DNA of 64,000 bases from Streptosporangiaceae bacterium NEAU-GS5 (GCA_017592665.1 JAGFNW010000019.1:62001-126000), one strand, 5' to 3'. Positions 45,917 to 55,205 are shown, counted from the stretch's first letter. The notes: generated by a model from the sequence alone, not told the origin. Numbers and translations: made by a program.

Positions 45917-46902
45917 CGGGACTCCAATCTGCGGTCGGTGTGCAGGACCACCGTGCGCGCCGGTCCGTCGTCGCCCGCGATCCGGTCGAGCAGCAGGTTC
46001 GCCGCCGCCTCGCCTAGCTCGCGCGCCGGCAGGTCGACGACCCGGATGCCCTGGCGGGAGAACGAGGCGTGCGGCAGGTCGCCGAAGACGGCCAGCCCGA
46101 AGCGGGCCGGAGTGAGCCCGACGTCATAGAGGGCGTCGAGCGCGCCGGCCGCCATGAGGTTGTTGGCGACGACCGCGGCGTCCGGCGGCTCGGGGAGCGC
46201 CAGCAGCTCGGCCATGGCCGCCCGGCCGCCGTCCACCCGGTAGTCGGCGTAACGCAGCAGCTCATCGCCGCCCGCGCCGCCGTGCCGGCGCTCGGCCTGC
46301 CGCCAGCCCTCCATCCTGAGCTGGGCCGTCTCGACCGTGCTCGGGCCGGTGATGCAGGCCACCCGGGTGAAGCCGGCGGCGTACAGCGAGCGTGCGGCCG
46401 ACAGCCCGCCGGCCCGGTTGTCGACGGTGACGGCGTCGACGTCGTCCCGGTTGAGGCTCCGGTCCACCGCGACCACGGGCCGTTTGCGTGCGACGAGGCG
46501 GCTGACGTCGCTCGCCTCGTCGGCCGGCGCGAGGATCACACCGGCCATGTGGTCGGCGAGCGCGATGTCGATGTACGTGGACTCGCGGGCCGGATCGTCG
46601 TCGGTGTTGCACAGCACGACCGAGTAGCCGGCGGCGCTGGCCCGGTTCTCCACGCCGCGCGCGAGCGCCGTGAAGAACGGGTTCTCGATGTCCGGGATGA
46701 TCAGCGCGATCACCTCGGAGTACTGGCGGCGCAGCCGCCGCGCCGTCCGGTCAGGAGTGAAGGCGAGCTCTTCGGCGGCGGCGCGGACCAGGCGTTCTGA
46801 CTCCTCCGAGACGCGGGCGCCGTTCAGCACCCGGCTCACGGTGGCCGGGGAGACGCCGGCCCGGGCGGCCACCTGGTAGATCGTCACCTTCGCGCCGGCC
46901 AT
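45913..46902 (-). CDS. LacI-family regulator (copy 1, inside the sugar operon)
   Basis: A 329-residue regulator with helix-turn-helix VTIYQVAARAGVSPATVSRVLNG at residues 6-28 and a periplasmic-binding-protein-like sugar domain. It is strongly similar along its length to the second LacI protein at 50797-51777 (shared IIPDIENPF, VVLCNTDDDPA, VAVDR). Embedded between the membrane-protein and kinase genes, with overlaps on both sides. The recognition residues SPATVSRV are the same in both, so they may compete for the same operators. Confidence 0.9.
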   Translation of the reverse strand: MAGAKVTIYQVAARAGVSPATVSRVLNGARVSEESERLVRAAAEELAFTPDRTARRLRRQYSEVIALIIPDIENPFFTALARGVENRASAAGYSVVLCNTDDDPARESTYIDIALADHMAGVILAPADEASDVSRLVARKRPVVAVDRSLNRDDVDAVTVDNRAGGLSAARSLYAAGFTRVACITGPSTVETAQLRMEGWRQAERRHGGAGGDELLRYADYRVDGGRAAMAELLALPEPPDAAVVANNLMAAGALDALYDVGLTPARFGLAVFGDLPHASFSRQGIRVVDLPARELGEAAANLLLDRIAGDDGPARTVVLHTDRRLESR

Positions 46903-47504
46903 CCGCGGCCCTGTAGTGCGTCGATCTCGTCGAGGAGGCCGCCGGTCTGGGTGGCGGCGATGGTGAGCAGCAGTGGCGGCAGGGCCGGGGCCAGCACGCC
47001 GGCGGACGCCGCGACCGCGAATCCGCCGAGGCAGCCCAGGGCGGCGAGCGTGAGGGCCCAGCTCGGCCGGTAGGCGACGAGGATCGCCGCGCCGCGCAGC
47101 GCCGCCAGGCCACGCCGTCCGCGGATGGCCCCGTAGGCCAGCGCGTACGGGGCGAGCAGCAGCAGACCGGCACCGATCACCGCGCCGGCGACGCCGAACC
47201 CGATGACCGAGGCGCCACCGGCGATCAGCAGCGCCAGCACCGGGTCGATCCGCCGCAGCAGCGCCAGGTCGGGCCCGTCGCCCCGGGCCACCGCGGCGGC
47301 GAACCGGGCGAGACCCGTCAGCGCGAGCGCCGGCGGCACGGTCGCCCCGGCCACGATGGCGTACGGCGCGGCCGTGGCCAGCGCCACCGCCAGCGGCACC
47401 GCCGTGCCGACCATGATCAGGCCCGCGACCAGGCAGCGGGGCAGCTCCCGCCAGAACCGGAGCACGGCGCCCTTCACGGCCAACGGCAGGCTCTCGGGGG
47501 TCAC
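46884..47504 (-). CDS. Polytopic membrane protein in the sugar ABC operon (YesL/DUF624-like)
   Basis: A 206-residue protein with about five hydrophobic segments and no recognised catalytic motif. Proteins of this size and position, next to CUT1 permeases, are often YesL/DUF624; the match is by context rather than clear motif. GTG start overlapping the permease stop, and its 3' end overlaps the LacI start by 19 bases. Function unknown. Confidence 0.7.
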   Translation of the reverse strand: MTPESLPLAVKGAVLRFWRELPRCLVAGLIMVGTAVPLAVALATAAPYAIVAGATVPPALALTGLARFAAAVARGDGPDLALLRRIDPVLALLIAGGASVIGFGVAGAVIGAGLLLLAPYALAYGAIRGRRGLAALRGAAILVAYRPSWALTLAALGCLGGFAVAASAGVLAPALPPLLLTIAATQTGGLLDEIDALQGRGWPARR

Positions 47505-48343
47505 AGCTTCAGCCCGCTGGACGCGATGGACTGCACGATGTAGCGCTGGGCGAAGACGAACACCACAAGGACCGGGATGATCGCCATCGTGATTCCGGCC
47601 GCGATCGTGCCGAGCGACCCGGTGGAGAAGCGGCCGGCCAGAAGGACCAGGCCGACCGGGAGGGTCTGGCGGTCGGTGTCACTGATCATCACGAGCGGCA
47701 GCAGCAGGTCGTTCCACCAGTAAGTGAAGCAGATGATGCCGAGCGTGGCGATGGACGGCCCGGACAGCGGCAGGATGATCCCGGCGAAGGTGCGCAGCCG
47801 CCCCGCCCCGTCGATCTTGGCCGCCTCCTCGAGCTCCAGCGGGAGCGTCAGGAAGTGCTGGCGGAGCAGGAAGATCCCGAACGCGCTGAAGATGCCCGGG
47901 AAGATCAGCGCCCACAGCGTGTTGGTGAGCCCGATCTTCGACATCACGAGGAACAGCGGCACGATCGTGACCTGGATCGGGATCATGAGCGACCCGATGA
48001 CGACCGCGAACAGCGCGCTCTTCCCGCGAAAGCGTAGCCGCGCGAAGGCGTATCCGGCCGTCGAGCAGGTGATCAGCTGCGCGATCGTGATCGATCCGGA
48101 CACGATGATCGAGTTGAGGAAGAACCTGAAGTACGGCACCTGCTCGGTGACCAGGCCGAAGTTGGCCGTGGTCAGGTTCTTCGCCTGCAGGGTCGGCGGC
48201 AGGCGATAAAGCTCCGCGTCGGAGCCCGAGAACGCGCCTCGGAAGATCCACAGGAACGGCGCGGCGATCGCGAGGGCGGCGATCGCGAGGATGACGAAGG
48301 TGGCGGCGCGGGAGGCCACGTGACCAGGTCTGATGGCTCTCAT
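47501..48343 (-). CDS. CUT1 sugar ABC transporter permease (MalG type)
   Basis: A 280-residue inner-membrane permease with six predicted spans. The EAA loop EEAAKIDGAGRLRTFAGIILPLSGP contacts the ATPase. The ATG at 48343 overlaps the stop of the first permease (ATGA). No ATP-binding subunit is encoded in the cluster, so a shared MsiK-like ATPase from elsewhere must power it (established for actinomycete CUT1 importers, inferred here). Confidence 0.92.
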   Translation of the reverse strand: MRAIRPGHVASRAATFVILAIAALAIAAPFLWIFRGAFSGSDAELYRLPPTLQAKNLTTANFGLVTEQVPYFRFFLNSIIVSGSITIAQLITCSTAGYAFARLRFRGKSALFAVVIGSLMIPIQVTIVPLFLVMSKIGLTNTLWALIFPGIFSAFGIFLLRQHFLTLPLELEEAAKIDGAGRLRTFAGIILPLSGPSIATLGIICFTYWWNDLLLPLVMISDTDRQTLPVGLVLLAGRFSTGSLGTIAAGITMAIIPVLVVFVFAQRYIVQSIASSGLKL

Positions 48344-49281
48344 GAGTAGAACGTCCATCTGCGCGAGAACCAGAACTGGATGGCCGTGAGCAGCACGAGG
48401 ACCATGGCGAAGGTGATTCCGATCGCGGAGGCGTAGCCGAGGTCGAAGTCGCCGAACGCGCGGTCGTAGAGATACTCCACGATGGTGCGGCTGGAGTCGC
48501 CCGGCCCGCCCTGGGTGAGCACGCGCGGCTCGGCGAAGATCTGGAACGAGTTGATCGTGTTGATCACGACGAGGAAGAAGACGGTCGGCGAGAGCAGCGG
48601 GAACGTGATCCGCCAGAACCGCGTCCACGCCCCCGCGCCGTCGACGATGGCCGCCTCACGGAGCTCCTTCGGGATCGACTGCAGGCCGGCGATGTAGACG
48701 AGGATCGAGAAGCCGATCGTCTTCCACGAGTTGACGACGATGACCGACACGGGCGCGAACGCCGACGACCCGAGCCAGTCGATCCGGTCGGCGCCGAGCA
48801 GGCCGAGCAGGTAGTTGACCAGGCCGAGGTCCTTGTTGAGCAGGAACCGCCAGATCAGCGCGACCGCGGAGGCCGACACCACGAAGGGGAACAGGAACGA
48901 CAGCCGGAAGAGGCCGCGCAGCCAGCGTGGCATCCGGGTCTCCAGCAGCACGGCGAGCAGCAGGCCGAGGGCCACGTTGACGGCCAGAATCACCAGCGCC
49001 ATGTACGCCGTGGAGCCGTAGACCCCGAGCAGCCGCCCGTCGTGCAGGAGCCGTACGAAGTTGTCGAAGCCGGTGAACGTGCCGTCGCTGAGCAGATTCC
49101 AGTTGTAGAAGCTCAGCACGAGCACGCCGACGGTGGGGGCGAGGACGAAGACGAGGAACGTGATGATCGACGGGGTGAGGAACGCGAGCGCGGCCAGGCC
49201 GTCGCCGCGGCGGGGGGCCGGAGACCCGGGGTCGGCGACCGCGTGGTCGCCGGCCCCGGACCGGATCGTGCTACTGGTCAT
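48340..49281 (-). CDS. CUT1 sugar ABC transporter permease (MalF type)
   Basis: A 313-residue permease with six spans after a 30-residue hydrophilic N-terminus. EAA loop REAAIVDGAGAWTRFWRITFPLLSPT. It pairs with the MalG-type permease to import an oligosaccharide presented by the lipoprotein encoded 29 bases upstream. Confidence 0.92.
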   Translation of the reverse strand: MTSSTIRSGAGDHAVADPGSPAPRRGDGLAALAFLTPSIITFLVFVLAPTVGVLVLSFYNWNLLSDGTFTGFDNFVRLLHDGRLLGVYGSTAYMALVILAVNVALGLLLAVLLETRMPRWLRGLFRLSFLFPFVVSASAVALIWRFLLNKDLGLVNYLLGLLGADRIDWLGSSAFAPVSVIVVNSWKTIGFSILVYIAGLQSIPKELREAAIVDGAGAWTRFWRITFPLLSPTVFFLVVINTINSFQIFAEPRVLTQGGPGDSSRTIVEYLYDRAFGDFDLGYASAIGITFAMVLVLLTAIQFWFSRRWTFYS

Positions 49282-49310
49282 GGTCCGCCCTGTGCGTCAA
49301 CGGGGGTGTG

Positions 49311-50639
49311 TCAACAGGTGACGATGCTGGTCAGCTCACTCTGCATGCCCTTCAGACCGTCCGCGACGGACGATTCACCCGCGAAGATCTTCTGGAGGTA
49401 GCGGAGCACGGTCGACTCGAACGTGCTGTACTTCGCGGGCGCGGGATACGGCACCAGCGTGGGGTATTTGTCGATGCTGTCGTAGAACAGGTCCGAGTTC
49501 AGCGGCGGCACACCGACCTTGGAGATCGTCTGCGCGAGCGAGCGGCGTGACGGGATGGAGTCGCCGGGCTTTTCGGGTGTGCCGACGTACTTCTCCTCGA
49601 TCTCGTTGCTCACGGTGAACTTCTGGTACTCCCACGCCAGGTCGGGGTTCTGCGACGACTTGAGGATGGGGTATCCCGCGCCGCCGAAGACCGTCTTGTA
49701 CGTGTCGCCCTTCGGATAGAGCTGGATGTCGAAGTCCTTGAACTTGGGCAGGAAGGTCGCGATCGGCCACCGGCCCGCCCCGAACATGGCGACCTGCCCG
49801 TTCTGGAACCGGGTGAAGACGTCGGCCATCGGCATGGGCGCCGGGGCGATGCCCTCGTCGATCAAGCCCTTGAGGAAGCCCACGGCCTTGTTGACCTGCG
49901 GTGTGTCGGCGGTGGCCGTGCACACGTCGTCGCTGGTCAGGTTGCCGCCGGCGTTGGCGACCCACGGCATGATGCCGGGGAAGATCTCGTTGCTGGCCCA
50001 GGTGAAGCCGTACTGGTCGGGCTTGCCGTCGCCGTTGGTGTCCTTGGTCAGCTTCTTGGCCGTGGCCTTGAAGTCGTCCCAGGTCCAGTCGGCCGTCGGC
50101 GGGGCGATCCCGGCCTTCTTGAAGACCGCGGTGTTGTAGTAGACGACCATGTCGTTCCAGCCCCACGTCAGGGTGACGATGTCGCCCTTGACGGTGAAGC
50201 CGTTGATGAGGCCCTGGGCGATGTCGGCGAGAAGCGTCTTCGCCTCGGGATCCTTGTCGACGTAGGAGTTGATCGGCAGGACGAGGTTGTTGGCGTGGAC
50301 GAACTGGGCGCCCTCGCCGGAGATGACCATGAGGTCGGGGTGCTTGCCGGAGGCGATGAGGGTCGCCACGTTGGCGTAGTAGGTGCCCCAGTTCTCCCCG
50401 CTGACCGGGGTGAGGGTGACCTTGACGCCAGGGTGCTTGGCCATGAAGGCGTCGGCCGTGGCCTTGTTGCCGCTCTCGGCGGCCGGGCCGTAGTTCCAGT
50501 AGGCGATGTCGAGCGTCTTGCCGCCGGACGACGCCGGCGACGACGAGGAATCGGTGCCGCTGCCGCAGCTCGTGAGCGCGGCCGCCGTGAGCACGGCGGT
50601 CGCGCAGACCAGCGCGACCTTGCGATAGGGGATGTTCAT
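49311..50639 (-). CDS. Extracellular sugar-binding lipoprotein of the ABC importer
   Basis: A 442-residue solute-binding protein. Lipoprotein signal with lipobox LTSC, Cys25, then a serine-rich linker. The fold is that of cluster B CUT1 binding proteins (KTLDIAYWNYGPAAESGNK, WTWDDFKATAKKLT, FQNGQVAMFGAGRWPIATF). It captures the substrate outside the cell. The ATG at 50639 starts the signal peptide. First gene of the leftward transport/metabolism operon; the GAAATCGATTTC operator at 50692-50703 precedes it. Confidence 0.92.
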   Translation of the reverse strand: MNIPYRKVALVCATAVLTAAALTSCGSGTDSSSSPASSGGKTLDIAYWNYGPAAESGNKATADAFMAKHPGVKVTLTPVSGENWGTYYANVATLIASGKHPDLMVISGEGAQFVHANNLVLPINSYVDKDPEAKTLLADIAQGLINGFTVKGDIVTLTWGWNDMVVYYNTAVFKKAGIAPPTADWTWDDFKATAKKLTKDTNGDGKPDQYGFTWASNEIFPGIMPWVANAGGNLTSDDVCTATADTPQVNKAVGFLKGLIDEGIAPAPMPMADVFTRFQNGQVAMFGAGRWPIATFLPKFKDFDIQLYPKGDTYKTVFGGAGYPILKSSQNPDLAWEYQKFTVSNEIEEKYVGTPEKPGDSIPSRRSLAQTISKVGVPPLNSDLFYDSIDKYPTLVPYPAPAKYSTFESTVLRYLQKIFAGESSVADGLKGMQSELTSIVTC

Positions 50640-50691
50640 AGGCCTGCGTCCCTCTCCATAGGGGCAGTGGGTGCGCCACAGTGAAGTACGA

Positions 50692-50703
50692 GAAATCGAT
50701 TTC
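50692..50703. promoter_or_regulatory. Probable LacI operator before the transporter operon (GAAATCGATTTC)
   Basis: A perfect 12-base palindrome 53 bases upstream of the binding-protein start. On the minus strand a TTGACG (-35) overlaps one edge, and CACTGT about 19 bases on could be the -10, so the site lies within the promoter. The same 12 bases recur at 51856-51867. A looser ATCGAT-centred site (GTATCGATTAC) lies at 50762-50772. Confidence 0.75.
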
Positions 50704-50796
50704 GTCAAGAGTCTCCGATTAGGGCTGCTGCTAAGCAGCTGATCAGGGCATTGATGGTCTGGTATCGATTACAGCACGGATCCCGTAACCGAGTTG

Positions 50797-51777
50797 TTAG
50801 CCGACGGGGGGCGCGGGGATCACGTCGGCCCGCAGCACCACGGTCCGCAGCGGCTGGGCGTCCCCGGCGATGCGTTCCAGCAGCATCTGCGCGGCGGTCG
50901 TGCCGAGGTGGCGGGCCGGGAGCCGCACCTGGGTCACGGTCGCGGGCGCCAGCACCAGGTCGGGCAGCTCGCCGACGACGGCCAGGCCGAACGCGTCCAG
51001 CGACACCCCCGCCTCGGCGAGCGCGCGCAGCGCCCCCACCGCCATTAAGTTGTTCGTGGTCACGACGGCGTCCGGGGGCGCATCGAGCGCGAGCAGGGCT
51101 TTCATAGCCGCGTGGCCGCCGTCGACCCGGAAGTTGGCGTGCCGCAGGTAGCCCTCGCGCACGTCGATGCCACGCGCGGCCACCACCTGCCGCCAGCCAA
51201 GGAAACGATCTTCGGTGCTCTCGATCCCCAGCGGGCCGGCGATACAGGCGATCCGCTGGAAACCCGCGTCGACCAGGGCCGTCGTGGCGGCGATGCCGGC
51301 CGCCCGGTTGTCGATCTTGACGGCGTCCACCGGATAGGGCGTCGTACGGTCGACGGCCACGACCGGCCGCCCGAGCGACACGATGGCGCCGAGGTCGACC
51401 TCGTCGGAGGCCGGCGACAAGATGACTCCCGCCATCTCCTCGGACGCGGCGATCCCGAGATAGCGCAGCTCCTTGGCCGGATCGTCGTCGGTGTTGCACA
51501 GCACGACCGAGAAACCGGCCTCCTGCGCGCGGTCTTCGACCCCGCGGGCGAGCGCCGTGTAGAACGGATTCTCGATGTCGGGGATGAGCAGGGCGATGAT
51601 CTCCGAGCTCCGCTTGCGGAGCCGGCGGGCCGTCTTGTTGGGCGTGAAAGCCAGCCGCGCGGCGGCGTCGAGCACGAGTCGTTGCTTCTCCGGTGAGACC
51701 GTACGCCCGTTGAAAACGCGGGAAACGGTCGCGGGCGAGACCCCGGCGAGCGCTGCCACCTCGTAAATCGTCGCCAT
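50797..51777 (-). CDS. LacI-family regulator (copy 2, between glycosidase and importer)
   Basis: A 326-residue repressor: helix-turn-helix TIYEVAALAGVSPATVSRVFNG at 3-24, then the sugar-binding domain. The ATG at 51777 is preferred; a TTG three codons upstream is also open. A -10 TACAGT lies a few bases before it. Flanked on both sides by GAAATCGATTTC sites, it is the best candidate for the regulator that controls the glycosidase and the importer in response to a sugar. Closely related to copy 1. Confidence 0.9.
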   Translation of the reverse strand: MATIYEVAALAGVSPATVSRVFNGRTVSPEKQRLVLDAAARLAFTPNKTARRLRKRSSEIIALLIPDIENPFYTALARGVEDRAQEAGFSVVLCNTDDDPAKELRYLGIAASEEMAGVILSPASDEVDLGAIVSLGRPVVAVDRTTPYPVDAVKIDNRAAGIAATTALVDAGFQRIACIAGPLGIESTEDRFLGWRQVVAARGIDVREGYLRHANFRVDGGHAAMKALLALDAPPDAVVTTNNLMAVGALRALAEAGVSLDAFGLAVVGELPDLVLAPATVTQVRLPARHLGTTAAQMLLERIAGDAQPLRTVVLRADVIPAPPVG

Positions 51778-51822
51778 AGCGGTCAACTGTACCGACCCGG
51801 CGGGCCGTCGTTCCCGCTGCTC

Positions 51823-51851
51823 TTGACGGCTTGGGCTGGCGGGCCTAGCGT
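51823..51851 (+). promoter_or_regulatory. Promoter of the GH116 glycosidase gene
   Basis: -35 TTGACG (51823-51828), exactly 17 bases, -10 TAGCGT (51846-51851). The operator palindrome starts four bases downstream, at the expected start of transcription. Confidence 0.65.
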
Positions 51852-51854
51852 ACT

Positions 51855-51868
51855 TGAAATCGATTTCA
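51855..51868. promoter_or_regulatory. Probable LacI operator before the GH116 gene (TGAAATCGATTTCA)
   Basis: A perfect 14-base palindrome containing the same GAAATCGATTTC as 50692-50703, placed at the +1 region of the glycosidase promoter and 25 bases before the TTG start. A typical location for LacI repression. Confidence 0.78.
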
Positions 51869-51893
51869 CGACGCTGGTGGGAAGGGAAGCGCG

Positions 51894-54347
51894 TTGAGGC
51901 GGTACACCGGAGAGGCCCGGCGCGCGGTGGCCTTCCCGCTCGGCGGTTTCGGAGCGGGCCACGTGGCCCTCGGCGGCGACGGCGCGCTGCGCCAGTGGCA
52001 GCTGCCGGGCCTGCCCAACCACCAGGGCTTTCTTCCGGACAGCTTCTTCGCCCTGCGGGTCTCCTCGACCGAGCCGCCGGACGACGTGGTCCGGCTGCTG
52101 CGCTCGGCGCCGCTGCCGCCGCACGAGCGCCCCGCGCCGAACGTGTCCGACGCGGACGTGCCGGACGCCGACCGGCTGCCGCCCTGGCCGACCGTGGCCG
52201 GCACCGAGTTCCACGCCGCCTATCCGTTCGCCGAGGTGACCTACCTCGACGAGCGTCTGCCGGTCGAGGTGTCGTTGTCGGCGTTCACCCCGTTCGTCCC
52301 GCTCGATCCGGACGCGAGCGGGCTGCCCCTCGTGCGATACCGCTTCACGATCACCAACACCAGCGCCGCGTCGCGACACGGCTGGCTGCTCGCCACCCTG
52401 CAGAACGCCGCGGGCTGGGACGGCGTGACGCCCATCGACGGCACCCGCGGCGCCGGATACGGCGGCAACGTCAACCGGCTGCTGCGCCGCCCCGGCCAGA
52501 CGGGCGTCCTCATGGATCACCCGGGCCTGGCCGAGGACGACCCGGCGTACGGCGAGATGCTGCTGTGGACCGACGGCCCGGCCGCGGTGCTGCCCCGCGC
52601 GGCGAGCGCCGAGGCCATGCTGCGCTTCGCCGAGACGGCCAAACTGGTGGCCCCGATCCAGCTCGGCGACTTCGGCGACGCCGCGCTCCGCGCCGCGGTC
52701 GCCGAAGGGGTGTCGCCGATGCGGGCCCCGGTCGGCCCGAGCCCGGCCGGGCACACCTGGAACGCCGCCGTCGCGGTCGCGTTCGCCCTGCATCCCGGGG
52801 AGACGTCGACCATCGACGTCGTCCACGCCTGGTGGTTCCCCAACCGGTATGCCGACTTCGACCAGTTCGGGCCGTCGCAGCCCTATCGGCGCAGCCTGTG
52901 GATCGGCAACCACTACGCCACCCGATTCGGCGGCGCGCTCGACGTGCTCGACGCCTATCTCGCCGACCGTGACCGCCTCGACCAGGCCTCGCGGTCCTGG
53001 GCCGACGTGGTCGCGGGCAGCGACCTGCCGGAGCCGCTGCGCGAGGTGATCTCCGCCCAGGGCACGCTCGTGCGCTCGCCCAGCCTGTTCCGTACGGCCG
53101 ACGGCCACACGTACGGCTTCGAGGGCGCGCTCGGCGCCTCCACCCGCAACTGGAACGGCGACGCCGGCGGCTCCTGCCCGCTCAACTGCAGCCATGTCTT
53201 CAACTACGAGCAGGCGCTGGCCCGGCTGTTCCCCAGCCTGGGGCGCGACATGCGGGAGACCGAGCTGTCGGCGCAGGCGCCCGACGGGTCGCTGCCGCAC
53301 CGCCTGGTCCTTCCCCTCTACCTGCCGCAGCTGAACGGGCTGCCGATCGGCGGCCCGGAGCGCCCGGCCCTCGACGGCATGCTCGGCGCCGTGCTCAAGG
53401 CGTACCGGTCGGTGCGCGACGGCGCGGGCGACCAGTGGCTGCGCGCGCACTGGCCGGCGCTGCGCCGGGTCATGGCGCACGTCTCGGCGACCTGGGACGT
53501 CGGCGGAGACGGCGTGCTGCAGGGCGACCAGCCGTGCACCTTCGACATCAGCCTGCACGAGCCGAACATGTTCATCGGCGGGCTGTGGCTGGCCGCGCTG
53601 CAGGCCATGCGCGCGATGGCCGAGCTGGTCGAGCCGGACGCGGCGGCCGGATACGCCGACCGGTTCGCGGTCGCCCGCGACGGCTACGACAAGCTGCTCT
53701 GGAACGGCGAGTACTACGCGGCGCCCGACACGGGCTCCGGCGACGACGACACGCGCACCATCGGCCCGGGCTGCCTGTCCGACCAGCTGCTCGGCCAGTG
53801 GTGGGCGCACCAGCTCGATCTCGGCTACATCCTGCCGGCCGACCGGGTCAGGTCGGCGCTCGCCGCGATCGTGCGGCACAACCTGCGCACCGGTTTCGGC
53901 GAGCACGGCTACCGGGTCTTCGCCGACGGCGAGGAGACGGGGCTGGTGGTGTGCGGCTGGCCCAACGGGGGGCGGCCGGCGGAGCCGCTGCGTTATTGCG
54001 ATGAGGTGTGGACCGGCGTCGAATACCAGGTCGCCGCGCACTGCCTCTATGAAGGTCTCACGGACGAGGCCCTCCGCATCGTGTCGGCCGTCCGCGAACG
54101 CTACGACGGCACCCGGCGAAACCCGTTCAACGAGGTCGAATGCGGCGACCACTACGTGCGGGCCATGTCCGGCTGGTCGCTGCTCGACGCGTACACCGGC
54201 GTTTCCTACGACGCCACCACGCGGCGGCTGCGCACCGGCTCCCGGCCCGGCCGGTTTCCCTTCGTGGCGGGCGGCGCCTGGGGCGCCGTCACCATCGCCG
54301 AGGACGGCACGGCGACCGTCGACGTCCTCGGCGGGAAACTGCCCTAG
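51894..54347 (+). CDS. GH116-family glycoside hydrolase (beta-glucosidase/beta-xylosidase type)
   Basis: An 817-residue cytoplasmic enzyme (no signal peptide) of the DUF608/GH116 family related to bile-acid glucosidase. The N-terminal beta domain (RAVAFPLGGFGAGHVALGGDGALRQWQ) precedes an (alpha/alpha)6 barrel. Glu556 in TFDISLHEPNMF and Asp630 in GCLSDQLLGQW fall where the family's nucleophile and acid/base occur. It likely hydrolyses the imported beta-glycoside to monosaccharides for the isomerase and kinase. TTG start with GGGAAGGGAA upstream. The stop overlaps the DeoR stop (CTAG). Confidence 0.87.
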   Translation: MRRYTGEARRAVAFPLGGFGAGHVALGGDGALRQWQLPGLPNHQGFLPDSFFALRVSSTEPPDDVVRLLRSAPLPPHERPAPNVSDADVPDADRLPPWPTVAGTEFHAAYPFAEVTYLDERLPVEVSLSAFTPFVPLDPDASGLPLVRYRFTITNTSAASRHGWLLATLQNAAGWDGVTPIDGTRGAGYGGNVNRLLRRPGQTGVLMDHPGLAEDDPAYGEMLLWTDGPAAVLPRAASAEAMLRFAETAKLVAPIQLGDFGDAALRAAVAEGVSPMRAPVGPSPAGHTWNAAVAVAFALHPGETSTIDVVHAWWFPNRYADFDQFGPSQPYRRSLWIGNHYATRFGGALDVLDAYLADRDRLDQASRSWADVVAGSDLPEPLREVISAQGTLVRSPSLFRTADGHTYGFEGALGASTRNWNGDAGGSCPLNCSHVFNYEQALARLFPSLGRDMRETELSAQAPDGSLPHRLVLPLYLPQLNGLPIGGPERPALDGMLGAVLKAYRSVRDGAGDQWLRAHWPALRRVMAHVSATWDVGGDGVLQGDQPCTFDISLHEPNMFIGGLWLAALQAMRAMAELVEPDAAAGYADRFAVARDGYDKLLWNGEYYAAPDTGSGDDDTRTIGPGCLSDQLLGQWWAHQLDLGYILPADRVRSALAAIVRHNLRTGFGEHGYRVFADGEETGLVVCGWPNGGRPAEPLRYCDEVWTGVEYQVAAHCLYEGLTDEALRIVSAVRERYDGTRRNPFNEVECGDHYVRAMSGWSLLDAYTGVSYDATTRRLRTGSRPGRFPFVAGGAWGAVTIAEDGTATVDVLGGKLP

Positions 54348-55129
54348 GCTTCGACGATCTGAACTCCGGCGTCGGCGATGGCGGCCAGGGTGTCGGCGGC
54401 GGCGTGGTCGGCGTCCGGATCGAGGCTCGCGGCGTCGGTGACGAAGACGTCGGCCGCGCCGAGGTCGGCCACGTGGGCGAAGGCCCGCACGCCGAGCTTG
54501 GTGCTGTCGGCCACGACCACGGTCCGCTCGGCGCGGGCCAGAGCGGCCTGCTTGACGGCCGCGTCGTCGGGGTCGAACTCGGTCCAGCCGCTGACGGCGT
54601 GGACGGCGCCGATCGACATCAGGAAGGTGTCGAAGCTGAGCGCCTCCAGCGCCCGGAGCGCCAGATAGCCGACCAGGCTGCGCTCGCCGGGCCGGGATTG
54701 GCCGCCCAGCACGAGCAGCCGGATGCCCGGCTGGTCGGCGAGGTGGGCCACGGCCTGCAGGCCGATGACCACGACCGTGAGCGGCGCGCGCTCCGCCAGA
54801 TATCCGGCCACGTGGGTCATCGTGGTGCCGGCGTCGAGCAGGACCGTCTGGCCGGGCTCGACGAGTGCGGCCGCGGCGGCGCCGAGCCGGGATTTGGCGG
54901 CCGTCTGCCAGTGCTCGCGAGCCGCGAAGCCGGCCGCCTCGGGCGGCGGGCGCAGCGCGACGGCGCCGCCGCGGACCCGGCTGACCAGGCCCTGGCTCTG
55001 CAACTGGTCGAGATCGCGGCGGACCGTCATCTCCGAGACGCCGAGCCGGCCGGCCAGCTCGGCCAGGCTGATCCGGCCCGCGCCCCGGACCAGGCGCAAG
55101 GTGAGATCAAGCCGATCGGCGACAGGCAC
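54344..55129 (-). CDS. DeoR-family transcriptional regulator
   Basis: A 261-residue regulator: HTH at 20-41 (SLAELAGRLGVSEMTVRRDLDQL), then RVRGGAV and a DeoR sugar-phosphate sensor domain with LLDAGTT, VVADSTKLG and FDTFLMSIGA. DeoR proteins respond to sugar phosphates, which would suit the kinase product of the neighbouring operon (inference). GTG start at 55129; a possible -10 TAAGCT lies seven bases before it. The frame is open upstream but has no family similarity. Confidence 0.88.
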   Translation of the reverse strand: MPVADRLDLTLRLVRGAGRISLAELAGRLGVSEMTVRRDLDQLQSQGLVSRVRGGAVALRPPPEAAGFAAREHWQTAAKSRLGAAAAALVEPGQTVLLDAGTTMTHVAGYLAERAPLTVVVIGLQAVAHLADQPGIRLLVLGGQSRPGERSLVGYLALRALEALSFDTFLMSIGAVHAVSGWTEFDPDDAAVKQAALARAERTVVVADSTKLGVRAFAHVADLGAADVFVTDAASLDPDADHAAADTLAAIADAGVQIVEA

Positions 55130-55180
55130 GCCCGACAGCTTACATATCCGCTGTGAGCACTGTGCGGAACGTGTTAGCAC

Positions 55181-55205
55181 GCTTATGGCCGCATGCTTAT
55201 GGCCG
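55181..55205. promoter_or_regulatory. Direct repeat upstream of the DeoR gene
   Basis: GCTTATGGCCG at 55181-55191 and again at 55195-55205, 14 bases apart start to start. Regularly spaced repeats of this kind are common DeoR operators, so autoregulation is possible. Confidence 0.45.
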
